A stretch of 64,000 nt of DNA from Candidatus Zhuqueibacterota bacterium. Its GTDB lineage: Bacteria > Zhuqueibacterota > Zhuqueibacteria > Zhuqueibacterales > Zhuqueibacteraceae. Of this stretch, positions 49,405 through 58,082 are shown piece by piece. The position numbers and the translations under genes are program-made. Positions within the stretch are counted from its first letter, which is position 1. Each line of letters starts with the position of its first letter. The DNA lies in the NCBI GenBank assembly GCA_022616415.1, contig JAKEEU010000438.1, forward strand, positions 1-64,000. Reading direction: 5' to 3'. The notes beneath the pieces are model-generated. The model did no database searches. It saw nothing but the letters and a program-made list of their open reading frames with translations, and was not told the DNA's origin.

Positions 49405-49458
49405 GCAATGCTTTAGCATTGCATAGCTGCGCTTTGTACTGCAACGGTAAACCGTTGC
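49405..49458. repeat. Two perfect 18-bp palindromes with TTTA/TAAA centres
   Basis: GCAATGCTTTAGCATTGC (49405-49422) and GCAACGGTAAACCGTTGC (49441-49458) have perfect 8-bp arms. They resemble the cluster at 40136-40254. They lie between rpe and the lipoprotein gene. Confidence 0.85.
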
Positions 49459-49507
49459 ACTCCGATTTTCATCTTGAATGACGTAAAAATTGTACTACAG
49501 CAATTCT

Positions 49508-50176
49508 TCAAACCATTTTGCCGCTCAAAGCCCGCCGCCGCAGCTCCACGCAGGCTTGCCCGGGATCCGGTTTGCCAAAGATTGACGAGCCGGCCACGAG
49601 AATTTGCGCGCCCGCCTCGACGACGCGTGACGCGGTGTCGTTATCGATCCCGCCATCCACTTCAATCCAAATATCCTTGCCGAGCGCCGCAATTATCTGC
49701 CGCGCACGGTGAATTTTTTTTAATGTCGTATTGATAAAAGATTGCCCGCCAAAACCCGGATTGACCGTCATGATGAGCAGCAGGTTGATATCCGGCAGAA
49801 TCTCTTCGACCGTTGTCAATGACGTCGCCGGATTGAGCGCGACGCCTACTCCCGCGCCGGTTTCCCGCACTTGATGCACGACGCGATGCAAATGTGGGCA
49901 AGTCTCGACATGGACGATGATTCGATCCGCGCCCGCCTCGCGAAATGCCGAAATGTATTGCTGCGGCGCCTCGATCATCAAATGCGCCTCAACCGGCAGA
50001 GCCGTGCTTTGGCGCGCAGCTTTGATGACGAGCGGCCCGAAAGTGAGATTCGGCACAAAATGCCCGTCCATCACGTCACAATGAATGATGTCGGCGCCGG
50101 CAGATTCGACTTGATTGATCCGTTCGCGCAGACAGGCGAAATCTGCTGCAAGAATCGAAGGAGCGATTTTGATCAT
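49508..50176 (-). CDS. rpe: Ribulose-phosphate 3-epimerase
   Basis: Rpe interconverts ribulose 5-phosphate and xylulose 5-phosphate in the pentose phosphate pathway, linking the pentose genes of the island to central metabolism. The 222-residue barrel shows MIKIAPSILAADFACLRE, the metal His and catalytic Asp in IIHCDVMDGHFVPNLTFGP, MTVNPGFGGQSFI, and the phosphate-binding EVDGGIDNDTASRVVEAGA. It is the last gene of a seven-gene operon, 2 bp after the PASTA gene. Confidence 0.95.
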   Translation of the reverse strand: MIKIAPSILAADFACLRERINQVESAGADIIHCDVMDGHFVPNLTFGPLVIKAARQSTALPVEAHLMIEAPQQYISAFREAGADRIIVHVETCPHLHRVVHQVRETGAGVGVALNPATSLTTVEEILPDINLLLIMTVNPGFGGQSFINTTLKKIHRARQIIAALGKDIWIEVDGGIDNDTASRVVEAGAQILVAGSSIFGKPDPGQACVELRRRALSGKMV

Positions 50177-50178
50177 GT

Positions 50179-50961
50179 TTAATTATTTTCGGGATTGCTG
50201 GGCAGCGTGCTTACTTCAAGATCGATTGGGCTGCCGCGTTTTACCACGATATTGGCTTCCAACGATTGCCTGATCACGGTTTCCGGAAGCAAGCTTTCCA
50301 CTTCTTTGTAAGTAATCTGGCCCACGACAAGGCCGGCTTGAACGATCAATTGTCTGGCGCTTTCATAAGTCAAGCCGGCCACAGACGGGACGACGGCATC
50401 CGAAAGCTCGGTGCCCAAGCTGATCGTGATGTTCACCACCGTGGCCGTACCGACGTCGGCGCCGGGCGGCACCGATTGTTCCGCCACCGCACCTTTTTCC
50501 GTTTTAAATGAATGGGCCGAGTCTATCCGGCCAAGCGTCAAATTATATTTTTCCAACAGCAACATGGCATCGCGCATCGAGCCGTCGACGAGCTTGGGCA
50601 TCGTTATGCGGCGCCCGCCGCGGCTGGTTACTACGTAAATGCGACGCCCGCCTTTCACGCTCGAATGGGGGCCGGGGTTTTGTTCCAACACGTAACCGAT
50701 GGGGTTCTTCTCGTCGTAACGTTCATCGGCTTGAACGATCGCAAAACCCTGCGCCTCGAGCATGCGCTTGGCCTCCTCGTAGCGCATTGAAGTGACGTTC
50801 GGCACCTCGACCGCCTCGCCGTGTTTGGTGTAGATCGGCATGACGATCCAATCCATCATCAAGACAAACGCGATAAAAAGTGCGACGATGCTGCCGGTCA
50901 GCTTGACAACGCGGTTGCTGAGTACGGCAATGATAAAACTGCGAAACCAATACTGGCTCAT
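50179..50961 (-). CDS. Membrane-anchored three-PASTA-domain protein
   Basis: The 260-residue protein starts at ATG 50961 (MSQYWFRSFIIAVLSNRVVK). After one membrane helix (LTGSIVALFIAFVLMMDWIV) come three PASTA domains: VEVPNVTSMRYEEAKRMLEA, ITMPKLVDGSMRDAMLLLEK and AVVPSVAGLTYESARQLIVQ. PASTA domains bind peptidoglycan fragments and usually sit on kinases or penicillin-binding proteins, neither of which is here. The upstream in-frame ATG at 51141 lies in rsmB. It lies between rsmB and rpe, an arrangement I associate with FCB genomes. Confidence 0.85.
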   Translation of the reverse strand: MSQYWFRSFIIAVLSNRVVKLTGSIVALFIAFVLMMDWIVMPIYTKHGEAVEVPNVTSMRYEEAKRMLEAQGFAIVQADERYDEKNPIGYVLEQNPGPHSSVKGGRRIYVVTSRGGRRITMPKLVDGSMRDAMLLLEKYNLTLGRIDSAHSFKTEKGAVAEQSVPPGADVGTATVVNITISLGTELSDAVVPSVAGLTYESARQLIVQAGLVVGQITYKEVESLLPETVIRQSLEANIVVKRGSPIDLEVSTLPSNPENN

Positions 50962-50990
50962 GGTAAAATTGCTTTTTAAAGATGCTTGCG

Positions 50991-52355
50991 TTACGATTTT
51001 ACGAGTCGAGCGGCAAAGCCGCCGTCCACGTTGTGGCGGTGCGGGAAAGTGCGAACATAGCCGCGTTCGTCGCAAAACGAAGCGTGAACGTAGCCTGGCG
51101 CCGGCTCCAAACGAAATTCTTGGTGATGTTCGAGAAACCATTCCACCACTTTTTCATTTTCCTCCGGGTCGATCGTGCAGGTGCTGTAAATCAACCTGCC
51201 GCCGGACTTGACCAACTCGGCCGCGTCGGTCAAAATTTCCTTTTGCAGTTCCACCAAATCAGTAATGTCCTTAGGACGGCGGCGCCAGCGTAAATCGCTG
51301 CGGCGCGATAGCACGCCAAGCCCGGAGCAAGGCGCATCCACCACGACCGCGTTGGCGGGCTTTGCCGCAAAAGTGCGGCTATCCGCCACAACCAGATGAA
51401 CCTTGAGGCTTAGGCGCTCGGCGGCTTCTGCAATCAGTTCCAACCGGTACGGATCGAGATCGATGGCAACCACTCTGCCCGTGCCGATCATCTCCGCGAT
51501 GTGCAGCGCCTTGCCGCCGGGAGCAGCGCAGAGATCGAGAATGGTTTCTCCGGGTTGCGGGGCCACCAAGTGCGCCACCATACCGGCGCTCGAATCCTGC
51601 ACGGTGAACCAGCCCTCTTCAAAACCCGGCAAAGAAGTAATGTCGTCGAGATGCGGTAGATTATAAAAGTTTGGCATGTGTTCGACCGGCTCCGGCTTCA
51701 CCTCATTGGCCTTCATTTTTTTGAGCCAGGGCTTGAGATTTTCTTCCGGTCGCACCACCCGCACCGTCACCGGTGGGATGCGGTTGCTCGCTTCGGCCAG
51801 CGCCGCGGTCTGCTCCCAGCCGAATTGCTCGACCCACCGCTTGATCAGCCACTCCGGATGGCTGAACATTTGCGCCAACGTTTTGAGATCCTTCTTTTCC
51901 ACGAGACTGGCGACCGGCGGCCATTCCATCGGTGCGCGCTGGATATTGCGCAAAACCCCGTTGGACAATCGCGAGAAATTGTTGCCGAACCGGAGCTGAA
52001 TCATCTCCACGGCTTCATCAACGGCGGCGTACGCCGGAATGCGATCCATGAAGAGCATCTGATAGACCGCGCCGCGCAGCACATTTTTGACAAACGGCTG
52101 CGCTTCGTCGAAATGATGGCGGAAATGCTGTTGAATCTCGGCGTCGAGCCGGGCGCGCCAACGCGAAACGCCGTGAACCAGCGCCGTCACCAACGCGCGG
52201 TCGCGCGCCGGAAAAGCCGAGCGCTGCAAATGCTTCTCTAGAACATAGTCGACGTAAACCGAGCTGCTCTCGGCTTCGCTGAGAATCTGCGCGGCAATGG
52301 CGCGCGGCGAAAGCAAAACACTGCTTGAAGATTTTTTGCTGCTTGCTTTTGACAT
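50991..52355 (-). CDS. rsmB: 16S rRNA (cytosine-967-C5)-methyltransferase
   Basis: The 454-residue protein joins an N-terminal NusB-like RNA-binding domain (about 15-150) to a SAM-dependent RsmB/NOL1 methyltransferase domain. QDSSAGMVAHLVAPQPGETI leads to the SAM loop DLCAAPGGKALHIAEM, and the two Cys motifs are VVDAPCSGLGVLSRRSDLRW and LIYSTCTIDPEENEKVVEWF. Adjacent placement after fmt and def is classical. Confidence 0.93.
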   Translation of the reverse strand: MSKASSKKSSSSVLLSPRAIAAQILSEAESSSVYVDYVLEKHLQRSAFPARDRALVTALVHGVSRWRARLDAEIQQHFRHHFDEAQPFVKNVLRGAVYQMLFMDRIPAYAAVDEAVEMIQLRFGNNFSRLSNGVLRNIQRAPMEWPPVASLVEKKDLKTLAQMFSHPEWLIKRWVEQFGWEQTAALAEASNRIPPVTVRVVRPEENLKPWLKKMKANEVKPEPVEHMPNFYNLPHLDDITSLPGFEEGWFTVQDSSAGMVAHLVAPQPGETILDLCAAPGGKALHIAEMIGTGRVVAIDLDPYRLELIAEAAERLSLKVHLVVADSRTFAAKPANAVVVDAPCSGLGVLSRRSDLRWRRRPKDITDLVELQKEILTDAAELVKSGGRLIYSTCTIDPEENEKVVEWFLEHHQEFRLEPAPGYVHASFCDERGYVRTFPHRHNVDGGFAARLVKS

Positions 52356-52365
52356 GAGAAATCTT

Positions 52366-53316
52366 TCAACCTAATTTTTTGTGAATCTGGACTTGATGGC
52401 CCCGCAAAAATTCGGCTGCTGACATGCGGCGTTTGCCTTCGATTTGCAGCTCGTCTATAGCCAGGTGTCCCATCCCCGCCTGCACCACCAGCTCACCCTT
52501 GCGCTCGTTAACTCGCACCACGACGCCGGCTTCGTGGCCGGAGCTGAAGTCATTGATCACGTGCGTGCCAAAGATTTTGAGATTGCGGCCCTCCCATGTG
52601 GTAAACGCGCCGGGCACCGGATTCATTCCCCGGATGAAATTGAAAATCTCTCGCGCCGATTTTTGCCAAGCGATCGCCGCCATTTCTTTGGTGATTTTCG
52701 GCGCGAGGCTGCTTCGCCCCACTTGCGGCTGCCGCAACACTTCACCCGCAGCGATCTGCGCCAGCGTTTCGATGAGCAGATCCGCGCCCATCACCGCCAG
52801 ACGGTCGTGCAGCTCGCCGGCGGTCTCGAATTCACCGATGGCGGTTTTGCGCTGCAAGATCATGTCGCCGGTATCGACTTTCTCCTCAATAAAAAATGCC
52901 GTGACGCCGGTTTCGTGCTCGCCGTTGATGATCGCCCACTGAATCGGCGCGGCGCCGCGATATTGGGGCAACAACGCGGCGTGGGCGTTGACTGTGCCCA
53001 GCGGCGGAATACTAAAAACCTCTGGTGGCAAAATACGGAATGCGACGACGACAAAAACTTCTGCCTGCCATGCGCGCAAATTTTCGATGAATTGTGGATC
53101 GCGCAATTTCTCCGGCTGCAAGATTGGCAAGCCGGCGCTCGTCGCCAATTTTTTCACCGGCGTCGGCTGCAAGTGCAATCCGCGGCCGGCGGGCTTGTCC
53201 GGCCCGGTCACCACACCCACCACCGGAATTTTCTGTTCCAATAAACGTTGCAGGGCCGGCACCGCAAATTCCGGCGTTCCCATGAAAGCCACTTTCAGTT
53301 CTTGCAGTGTTCGCAT
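52366..53316 (-). CDS. fmt: Methionyl-tRNA formyltransferase
   Basis: Fmt formylates initiator Met-tRNA from 10-formyl-tetrahydrofolate. The 316-residue product begins at ATG 53316 behind AGGAGA (MRTLQELKVAFMGTPEFAVP) and carries VNAHAALLPQYRGAAPIQWA, the active-site segment (the common HASLLP has Ala for Ser), and FFIEEKVDTGDMI with the catalytic Asp. A C-terminal OB-fold for tRNA binding follows. It lies 1 bp after def, as is usual. Confidence 0.94.
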   Translation of the reverse strand: MRTLQELKVAFMGTPEFAVPALQRLLEQKIPVVGVVTGPDKPAGRGLHLQPTPVKKLATSAGLPILQPEKLRDPQFIENLRAWQAEVFVVVAFRILPPEVFSIPPLGTVNAHAALLPQYRGAAPIQWAIINGEHETGVTAFFIEEKVDTGDMILQRKTAIGEFETAGELHDRLAVMGADLLIETLAQIAAGEVLRQPQVGRSSLAPKITKEMAAIAWQKSAREIFNFIRGMNPVPGAFTTWEGRNLKIFGTHVINDFSSGHEAGVVVRVNERKGELVVQAGMGHLAIDELQIEGKRRMSAAEFLRGHQVQIHKKLG

Positions 53317-53317
53317 C

Positions 53318-53854
53318 CTATCTCCTGTTTTGGCGCAATTCCTGCATGGCTTCTTCGGCAATGGCTTTGAGCTTTTTGCTCAACAGCTTTCGCCGCAACG
53401 GGCTTAAGCGATCGACGAAAAAGACGCCGTTGAGATGATCGGTTTCGTGTTGCAGCACGCGCGCCAATGTGCCTTCGCATTCCTGCTCGTGCTCGGCGCC
53501 GGTCAAATCCTGATAGCGGATGAGAATGCGCTCCTTGCGCATCACCTCCTCGTTGACGTCGGGAATGCTCAAACATCCCTCTTCGTAGCCGACTTCTTTT
53601 CCGCTCTCTTGCAAAATCACCGGATTGACGAAGGCCTGCGGCGGAGCGCCCTCGGTGATGAGACCGACGTCGACGACGCACAGGGCATGCGTTTGTCCGA
53701 CCTGATTCGCAGCCAGCCCGATGCCCTTGGCTGCCTGCATGGTTTCAATCATGTTAGCAGCCGCTTGCTGCAACGCCGCGTCGAATTCAGCGACTTTGAT
53801 CGCCTTCTTGCGCAGAATGGGATCGCCATATTTGCGAATCGCCAAAACGGCCAT
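53318..53854 (-). CDS. def: Peptide deformylase
   Basis: Def removes the formyl group from nascent proteins, undoing the work of Fmt. The 178-residue metalloenzyme has all three motifs: GIGLAANQVG, EEGCLSIPDV and QHETDHLNGVFFVD, giving Cys, His and His metal ligands and the catalytic Glu. The C-terminal tail is of ordinary length. It sits between yajC and fmt with gaps of 1-3 bp. Confidence 0.95.
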   Translation of the reverse strand: MAVLAIRKYGDPILRKKAIKVAEFDAALQQAAANMIETMQAAKGIGLAANQVGQTHALCVVDVGLITEGAPPQAFVNPVILQESGKEVGYEEGCLSIPDVNEEVMRKERILIRYQDLTGAEHEQECEGTLARVLQHETDHLNGVFFVDRLSPLRRKLLSKKLKAIAEEAMQELRQNRR

Positions 53855-53857
53855 GGC

Positions 53858-54190
53858 TTATGAACCTTTTTTCTCCTCTTCAACGACTTTGCGCGCGATG
53901 CTGCTGCGCGAGACACTCAGCTTGACATTTTTATCGACTTCGATAATCAGAATCGCGTCTTTTTCTTTCATGCCGACGATAGTGCCGTAAATGCCGCCGG
54001 CAGTTACAACATTGTCACCCTTTTGCAAGCTCTCCAACATTTTCTGCTGCTCTTTTTGGCGCTTGGCTTGCGGCCGCAGAATCAACAGATACATGATGAC
54101 GAAAATCAGAATGATCGGCATCCACATGGCGAGCGGATTACCGCCTGATCCCTGCGGACTGCCCATGAACAAAAACAAAGATGCGAGCAT
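53858..54190 (-). CDS. yajC: Preprotein translocase subunit YajC
   Basis: The 110-residue protein has one N-terminal membrane helix (MWMPIILIFVIMYLLILRPQ), then the YajC core RQKEQQKMLESLQKGDNVVT and GGIYGTIVGMKEKDAILII. YajC associates with SecDF at the Sec translocon. The start overlaps the tgt stop by one base, as in the common tgt-yajC order; secD and secF do not follow here. Confidence 0.93.
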   Translation of the reverse strand: MLASLFLFMGSPQGSGGNPLAMWMPIILIFVIMYLLILRPQAKRQKEQQKMLESLQKGDNVVTAGGIYGTIVGMKEKDAILIIEVDKNVKLSVSRSSIARKVVEEEKKGS

Positions 54191-55368
54191 TATTCCTCCG
54201 TGAATGATTCGTTCTGCTTGATTTGGTATTTTTCAAAGAAAGCTTTCTTCCATTGCACAAAATTGCCGTCGGCGATGGCCTGCCGCATCTGCGCCATCAG
54301 CCGATGATAGAAGTACAAATTGTGCAGGCTGCCAAGACGCAGCGCGAGAATTTCTTCCGCCTGAAAGAGATGCCGCAAATACGCGCGCGTGAACGTGCGG
54401 CACGCATAACAATCGCAAGCTTCCTCAATCGGCCGGAAATCCTCGCGAAAGATCAGATTGGTCAAATTCATCGGCCCGTTCGCCGTGAACACTTGGCCCT
54501 TGCGACCGTTGCGCGTCGGGATGACGCAGTCGAACATATCGATGCCGAGACTGACGGCCTCGACCAAATCTTCGGGCTTGCCGACGCCCATCAGATAGCG
54601 CGGCTTGTTCTCCGGCAGCAGCTCGTTGCAAACCGCGATCATCTCGAACATCGCACTCTTTGGCTCGCCGACGGCCAAGCCGCCGATGGCGTAGCCAGGG
54701 AAATCAATGGCGAGAAGTTGCTCACAACTCTGCCGGCGCAAATCCGCATACGTGCTGCCCTGTACAATCGCAAACAAGACTTGTTCGTGCCCATAAAGCG
54801 GCGCTGAATTTTTCCACTTATGCCAACAACGCTCCGCCCAACGCGAAGTGAGCAGCGTGGATTTTTCGACGTAGCTTCTCTCAGAGGGATAGGGAGGACA
54901 TTCGTCGAGCACCATCATAATGTCTGAGCCGAGCGCGCGCTGCGTGCGAATCACGCTTTCCGGCGAAAACTCGTGATACGAGCCGTCAATATGCGACTGA
55001 AATTTGACGCCATTCTCGTGAATTTTGCGCAGCTCGGCGAGACTGAAAACTTGATAGCCGCCGCTATCGGTCAAAATCGGCTTCGGCCACGCCGCGAATT
55101 TGTGCAACCCGCCGGCTTGCTGCATCAACGCTTCGCCCGGCCGCAAGTAGAGATGATACGTGTTGCCGAGAATAATCTGGCTGCCCACTTCTTCCAACTC
55201 TTGCGGACTGAGCGTCTTCACCGTGCCCTGCGTGCCGACCGGCATGAACACCGGCGTGAGAATCTCGCCATGATCCGTGGTGATTTTGCCGCAGCGGGCG
55301 AGACTATCTTTGTTTTGAGAAAGAACGTGGAATGAGAAGCTGGTTTCCAGTTGATAAGTTTGCTTCAT
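54190..55368 (-). CDS. tgt: Queuine/preQ1 tRNA-ribosyltransferase
   Basis: Tgt exchanges guanine 34 of certain tRNAs for preQ1 in queuosine synthesis. The 392-residue enzyme has the Asp in ILTDSGGYQVFSLAELRK, the nucleophile region LGIDMFDCVIPTRNGRKGQV, and the zinc site CDCYACRTFTRAYLRHLFQ. It is the first gene of the operon tgt-yajC-def-fmt-rsmB-PASTA-rpe, with short or no gaps throughout. The N-terminal 20 residues are longer than usual, so a later start is possible. Confidence 0.94.
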   Translation of the reverse strand: MKQTYQLETSFSFHVLSQNKDSLARCGKITTDHGEILTPVFMPVGTQGTVKTLSPQELEEVGSQIILGNTYHLYLRPGEALMQQAGGLHKFAAWPKPILTDSGGYQVFSLAELRKIHENGVKFQSHIDGSYHEFSPESVIRTQRALGSDIMMVLDECPPYPSERSYVEKSTLLTSRWAERCWHKWKNSAPLYGHEQVLFAIVQGSTYADLRRQSCEQLLAIDFPGYAIGGLAVGEPKSAMFEMIAVCNELLPENKPRYLMGVGKPEDLVEAVSLGIDMFDCVIPTRNGRKGQVFTANGPMNLTNLIFREDFRPIEEACDCYACRTFTRAYLRHLFQAEEILALRLGSLHNLYFYHRLMAQMRQAIADGNFVQWKKAFFEKYQIKQNESFTEE

Positions 55369-55416
55369 TATTCTGAATATTTGTCGTTCAGCTAACGATT
55401 TTTATTATCTACACGT

Positions 55417-55623
55417 TCAACTTTTATTTATGCCTATTTTATGTCTTGCAGAAAGATAGAGAATTTCGGCAAAGACCATGCCGGGAATGTAGATCGTAAG
55501 ACTGCCAGATTCCATGTGCTCAAAGATTTCTTTGACAGTCTGGCTCAATTTTCGTTTTTCGATGCGTAAAACGAGCGCCATCGTATCTGCGACGTAGTCA
55601 CTCGCGTGGGTAGAGCTTGTCAT
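55417..55623 (-). pseudogene. Truncated PIN-domain (VapC-like) toxin
   Basis: The 68-codon ORF holds the first half of a PIN ribonuclease: the first acidic residue in YVADTMALVLRIEKRKLS and the Glu in YIPGMVFAEILYLS. The second half, with the later Asp cluster, is missing, and family members are about 125-140 residues. It starts within the end of the antitoxin gene (26-bp overlap), the typical arrangement of VapBC pairs. The protein is probably inactive. Confidence 0.7.
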
Positions 55624-55843
55624 AGTCCTCGAATTCTTTTTCTAAATGACTTTCTTCGTCGCGGCTCAACCCTCGTAATTCCGTGTCGAGCAAAACCGTG
55701 CGCAACTCTTCTTCAAAGGCGGCGGGTTGAAAGGTGCGCTTGCGAACAAAGTAGATAAAATCAACAACCTCTACAAGCACCTCCGGAGAAAGTCCCTTGA
55801 TGCCTTCAAAAATAAGTTGTTGGTATGCGAGTGTGTTATTCAT
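55598..55843 (-). CDS. Antitoxin-like protein (DUF2281 type) of a VapBC-like pair
   Basis: The 81-residue acidic product resembles short DUF2281 antitoxins: an N-terminal QLIFEGIKGLSPEVLVEVVD, then DFIYFVRKRTF, and a variable acidic C-terminus (LRGLSRDEESHLEKEFEDY). It overlaps the truncated PIN toxin that follows. It lies between tgt and radA. With its toxin decayed, the antitoxin may be free to decay too. Confidence 0.65.
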   Translation of the reverse strand: MNNTLAYQQLIFEGIKGLSPEVLVEVVDFIYFVRKRTFQPAAFEEELRTVLLDTELRGLSRDEESHLEKEFEDYDKLYPRE

Positions 55844-55897
55844 ATCAATATCTCCAAATGTAGTTGTGCAGGTGAAGCCGAAGAACTCAGCATAGAC

Positions 55898-57268
55898 TCA
55901 CAACAGCTTATCCAACGCCTCGTCCACCTTCTCCACCGCTACCACCTCAATTCCAGCCGGCTTTTGCAAGCCTTTCATGGACAATTTCGGAATCACTGCG
56001 TGTTTGAAGCCGAGTTTGGCGGCTTCGACGAGACGTTTATCAACTTGCGGCACGGCGCGAATCTCGCCGCCAAGGCCGACTTCGCCGATCACGACGGCTT
56101 GCGGATCGACCACGGCGTTTTTGAGAGAAGAGGCGACAGCCACGACGACGCCTAAATCCGCGGCCGGCTCTTCGAGGCGCACGCCGCCGGCGACGTTGAC
56201 GAAGACATCGAACGTACCGACGCGCAACCCGACACGCTTTTCGATCACCGCTAGTAGCAATGCAAGGCGGCGCACGTCAAAGCCGTTCGCGGTGCGCTGC
56301 GGCAGGCCATAGTTGCTCGAGGTGAGCAGCGCTTGCACTTCAACGAGAATCGGGCGCGAGCCTTCCATCGTACAGACGACAACTGAACCGGAAATGTTCT
56401 CTTTGCGCTGCGCCAGAAAAATCTCCGAAGGGTTGGTCACTTCGCGCAAGCCCAGCTCGTGCATTTCAAACACGCCGATCTCGCGCGTGCTGCCGAAGCG
56501 GTTTTTGACCGAACGCAAAATGCGGAAGAAATGATCGCGGTCGCCTTCGAATTGCAAAAGCGTATCGACCATGTGCTCCAACGTTTTGGGGCCGGCGAGA
56601 TAGCCTTCTTTGGTCACGTGGCCGATGAGAAAGACCGGCAGGCTGCGCTGTTTGGCCAAATTCATAAACGCCAGCGCGCATTCGCGCACCTGGCTGATGC
56701 TGCCCGGCGGGCTCTCGAATTCGTTGCGATACGTGGTTTGAATCGAGTCAACGATCATCAGCTTGGGTTGCAGCTTTTCCACTTCGTCAAGTATCATTTC
56801 GAGATTGGTTTCGGCAAGTATGAACAGATAACGCGAATCAATGCCGAGCCGCTGCGCGCGCATTTTCGTCTGCCGCGACGACTCTTCACCAGTCACGTAA
56901 AGCACATGAAAATCCGGCTTGGCGAGCGCCGCGGCTTCTTGCAACATCAACGTAGATTTGCCGATTCCTGGATCGCCGCCGATCAATGTCAAAGAACCCG
57001 GCACGATGCCGCCGCCGAGCACGCGGTTAAATTCCTGGCTGCTGCAGCGCAGCCGCGCGTTTTCGTCGTGAGAAATTTCCGCCAGCGGCAGCGGCTTGCT
57101 TCTCTCGGTAACTTTAATGCCGCCTCGTTTCGGCTCCGGCGCGACTTTCTCTTCGACAAAGCTGCTCCACGTGCCGCACTCGGGACATCGCCCAATCCAA
57201 CGCGGACTTTTGTGGCCGCAGGATTGGCAGACGTATTCAACCGAAGATTTTTTGGTGAAACGAGGCAT
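55898..57268 (-). CDS. radA: DNA repair protein RadA
   Basis: RadA promotes branch migration in recombinational repair. The 456-residue protein has a four-Cys zinc finger (YVCQSCGHKSPRWIGRCPEC), a RecA-like ATPase with Walker A GGDPGIGKSTL and Walker B LMIVDSIQT, the RadA motif VKNRFGSTREIG, and a Lon-like C-terminal domain. I chose ATG 57268 (MPRFTKKSSVEYV), matching the usual start; a GTG at 57289 is possible. Toxin-antitoxin genes flank both sides. Confidence 0.95.
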   Translation of the reverse strand: MPRFTKKSSVEYVCQSCGHKSPRWIGRCPECGTWSSFVEEKVAPEPKRGGIKVTERSKPLPLAEISHDENARLRCSSQEFNRVLGGGIVPGSLTLIGGDPGIGKSTLMLQEAAALAKPDFHVLYVTGEESSRQTKMRAQRLGIDSRYLFILAETNLEMILDEVEKLQPKLMIVDSIQTTYRNEFESPPGSISQVRECALAFMNLAKQRSLPVFLIGHVTKEGYLAGPKTLEHMVDTLLQFEGDRDHFFRILRSVKNRFGSTREIGVFEMHELGLREVTNPSEIFLAQRKENISGSVVVCTMEGSRPILVEVQALLTSSNYGLPQRTANGFDVRRLALLLAVIEKRVGLRVGTFDVFVNVAGGVRLEEPAADLGVVVAVASSLKNAVVDPQAVVIGEVGLGGEIRAVPQVDKRLVEAAKLGFKHAVIPKLSMKGLQKPAGIEVVAVEKVDEALDKLL

Positions 57269-57331
57269 GAGATTGAGAATTTCCGTCACTTGGTGCTAAA
57301 GAGTCTCGCGACATACCAGAAACGAGCCAAT

Positions 57332-57559
57332 TCAAGTTTTTAGCGATTGCTTCGCTTTCCATTCTAAAACACGGTTGTGTATTTCCTCGATGGTTGCATC
57401 GCCCCAGTAGTCGGCAATCTCTTTAACCGAGTCTCCCTTACCACGTTCTAGCAGAACAACAAATTCTGTCGCCTTCTGCAATCCTAAGTTTTTAACTAAA
57501 ATATCCCAACCCTCACGGATAATGGAATCCCGATTATAGGTTTGCACTGTTACACTCAT
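57332..57559 (-). CDS. Putative antitoxin paired with the adjacent PIN gene
   Basis: The 75-residue product (IIREGWDILVKNLGLQKATE, then GDSVKEIADYWGDATIEEIH) is small and helical, with no family that I can name. Its ATG overlaps the stop codon of the PIN gene (ATGA), so the two are translationally coupled with the toxin gene first, the reverse of the usual VapBC order. An antitoxin role is inferred from this coupling. Confidence 0.55.
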   Translation of the reverse strand: MSVTVQTYNRDSIIREGWDILVKNLGLQKATEFVVLLERGKGDSVKEIADYWGDATIEEIHNRVLEWKAKQSLKT

Positions 57560-58057
57560 ATGATTCTTCCTTTGCTTAACTTTTCAACAAATTTTGTTGG
57601 GTTCATGACTGAAAAATAATCCCTGATATAATTTTTCGCAAAACGACGGTAACAATTTGCCTGTTTCTTTTGCGTTACCTTGTCGTCGCATGAAAGCAAA
57701 TAGCGCGCATTCCCAATAATGGCTGAAGCGACATGCAAAGCGTCGCGCGCACGGACATGGCATCGCTTTTGGAAGATTTGGCCAAGCTGTAAAACTTCTT
57801 CTGATTCATCCACGTGCTCTTTGCACAATTCAAAAGAGCGCAAGATTGTCGCTCGCTTTTCCTCGTCAAGTATCTCATCAGTTTCAAGTTTTAAAATATC
57901 GGAACCCAAGAGCCTCAGTTTTCCCGCTTTCACTTCATTAATAATCTTAAGAAAAGCATTTGCTTCCGCTTGAATCTTCTTGTTCGTTTGGTCATCAAAA
58001 GGGCGCGGAGTAGACGTTCGTGTCCAGATAAACCAGCAGTGGCGAAGTGATGGCCAT
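57556..58057 (-). pseudogene. PIN-domain protein gene with a +1 frameshift in an A/T run
   Basis: From ATG 58057 the frame reads MAITSPLLVYLDTNVYSAPF, a textbook PIN start with the first catalytic Asp, then stops at once. One base less in the four-A run at 57997-58000 would join it to FDDQTNKKIQAEANAFLKI and on to the later acidic residues (RARDALHVASAIIG, LLSCDDKVTQ). The 170-codon ORF from 58068 reads through only in the wrong frame for the first 25 codons. It is a pseudogene, a sequence error or a slippage-controlled toxin; the body is otherwise intact. Confidence 0.75.
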
Positions 58058-58082
58058 TTTTTGCTCACGTTTTACTGAACTA

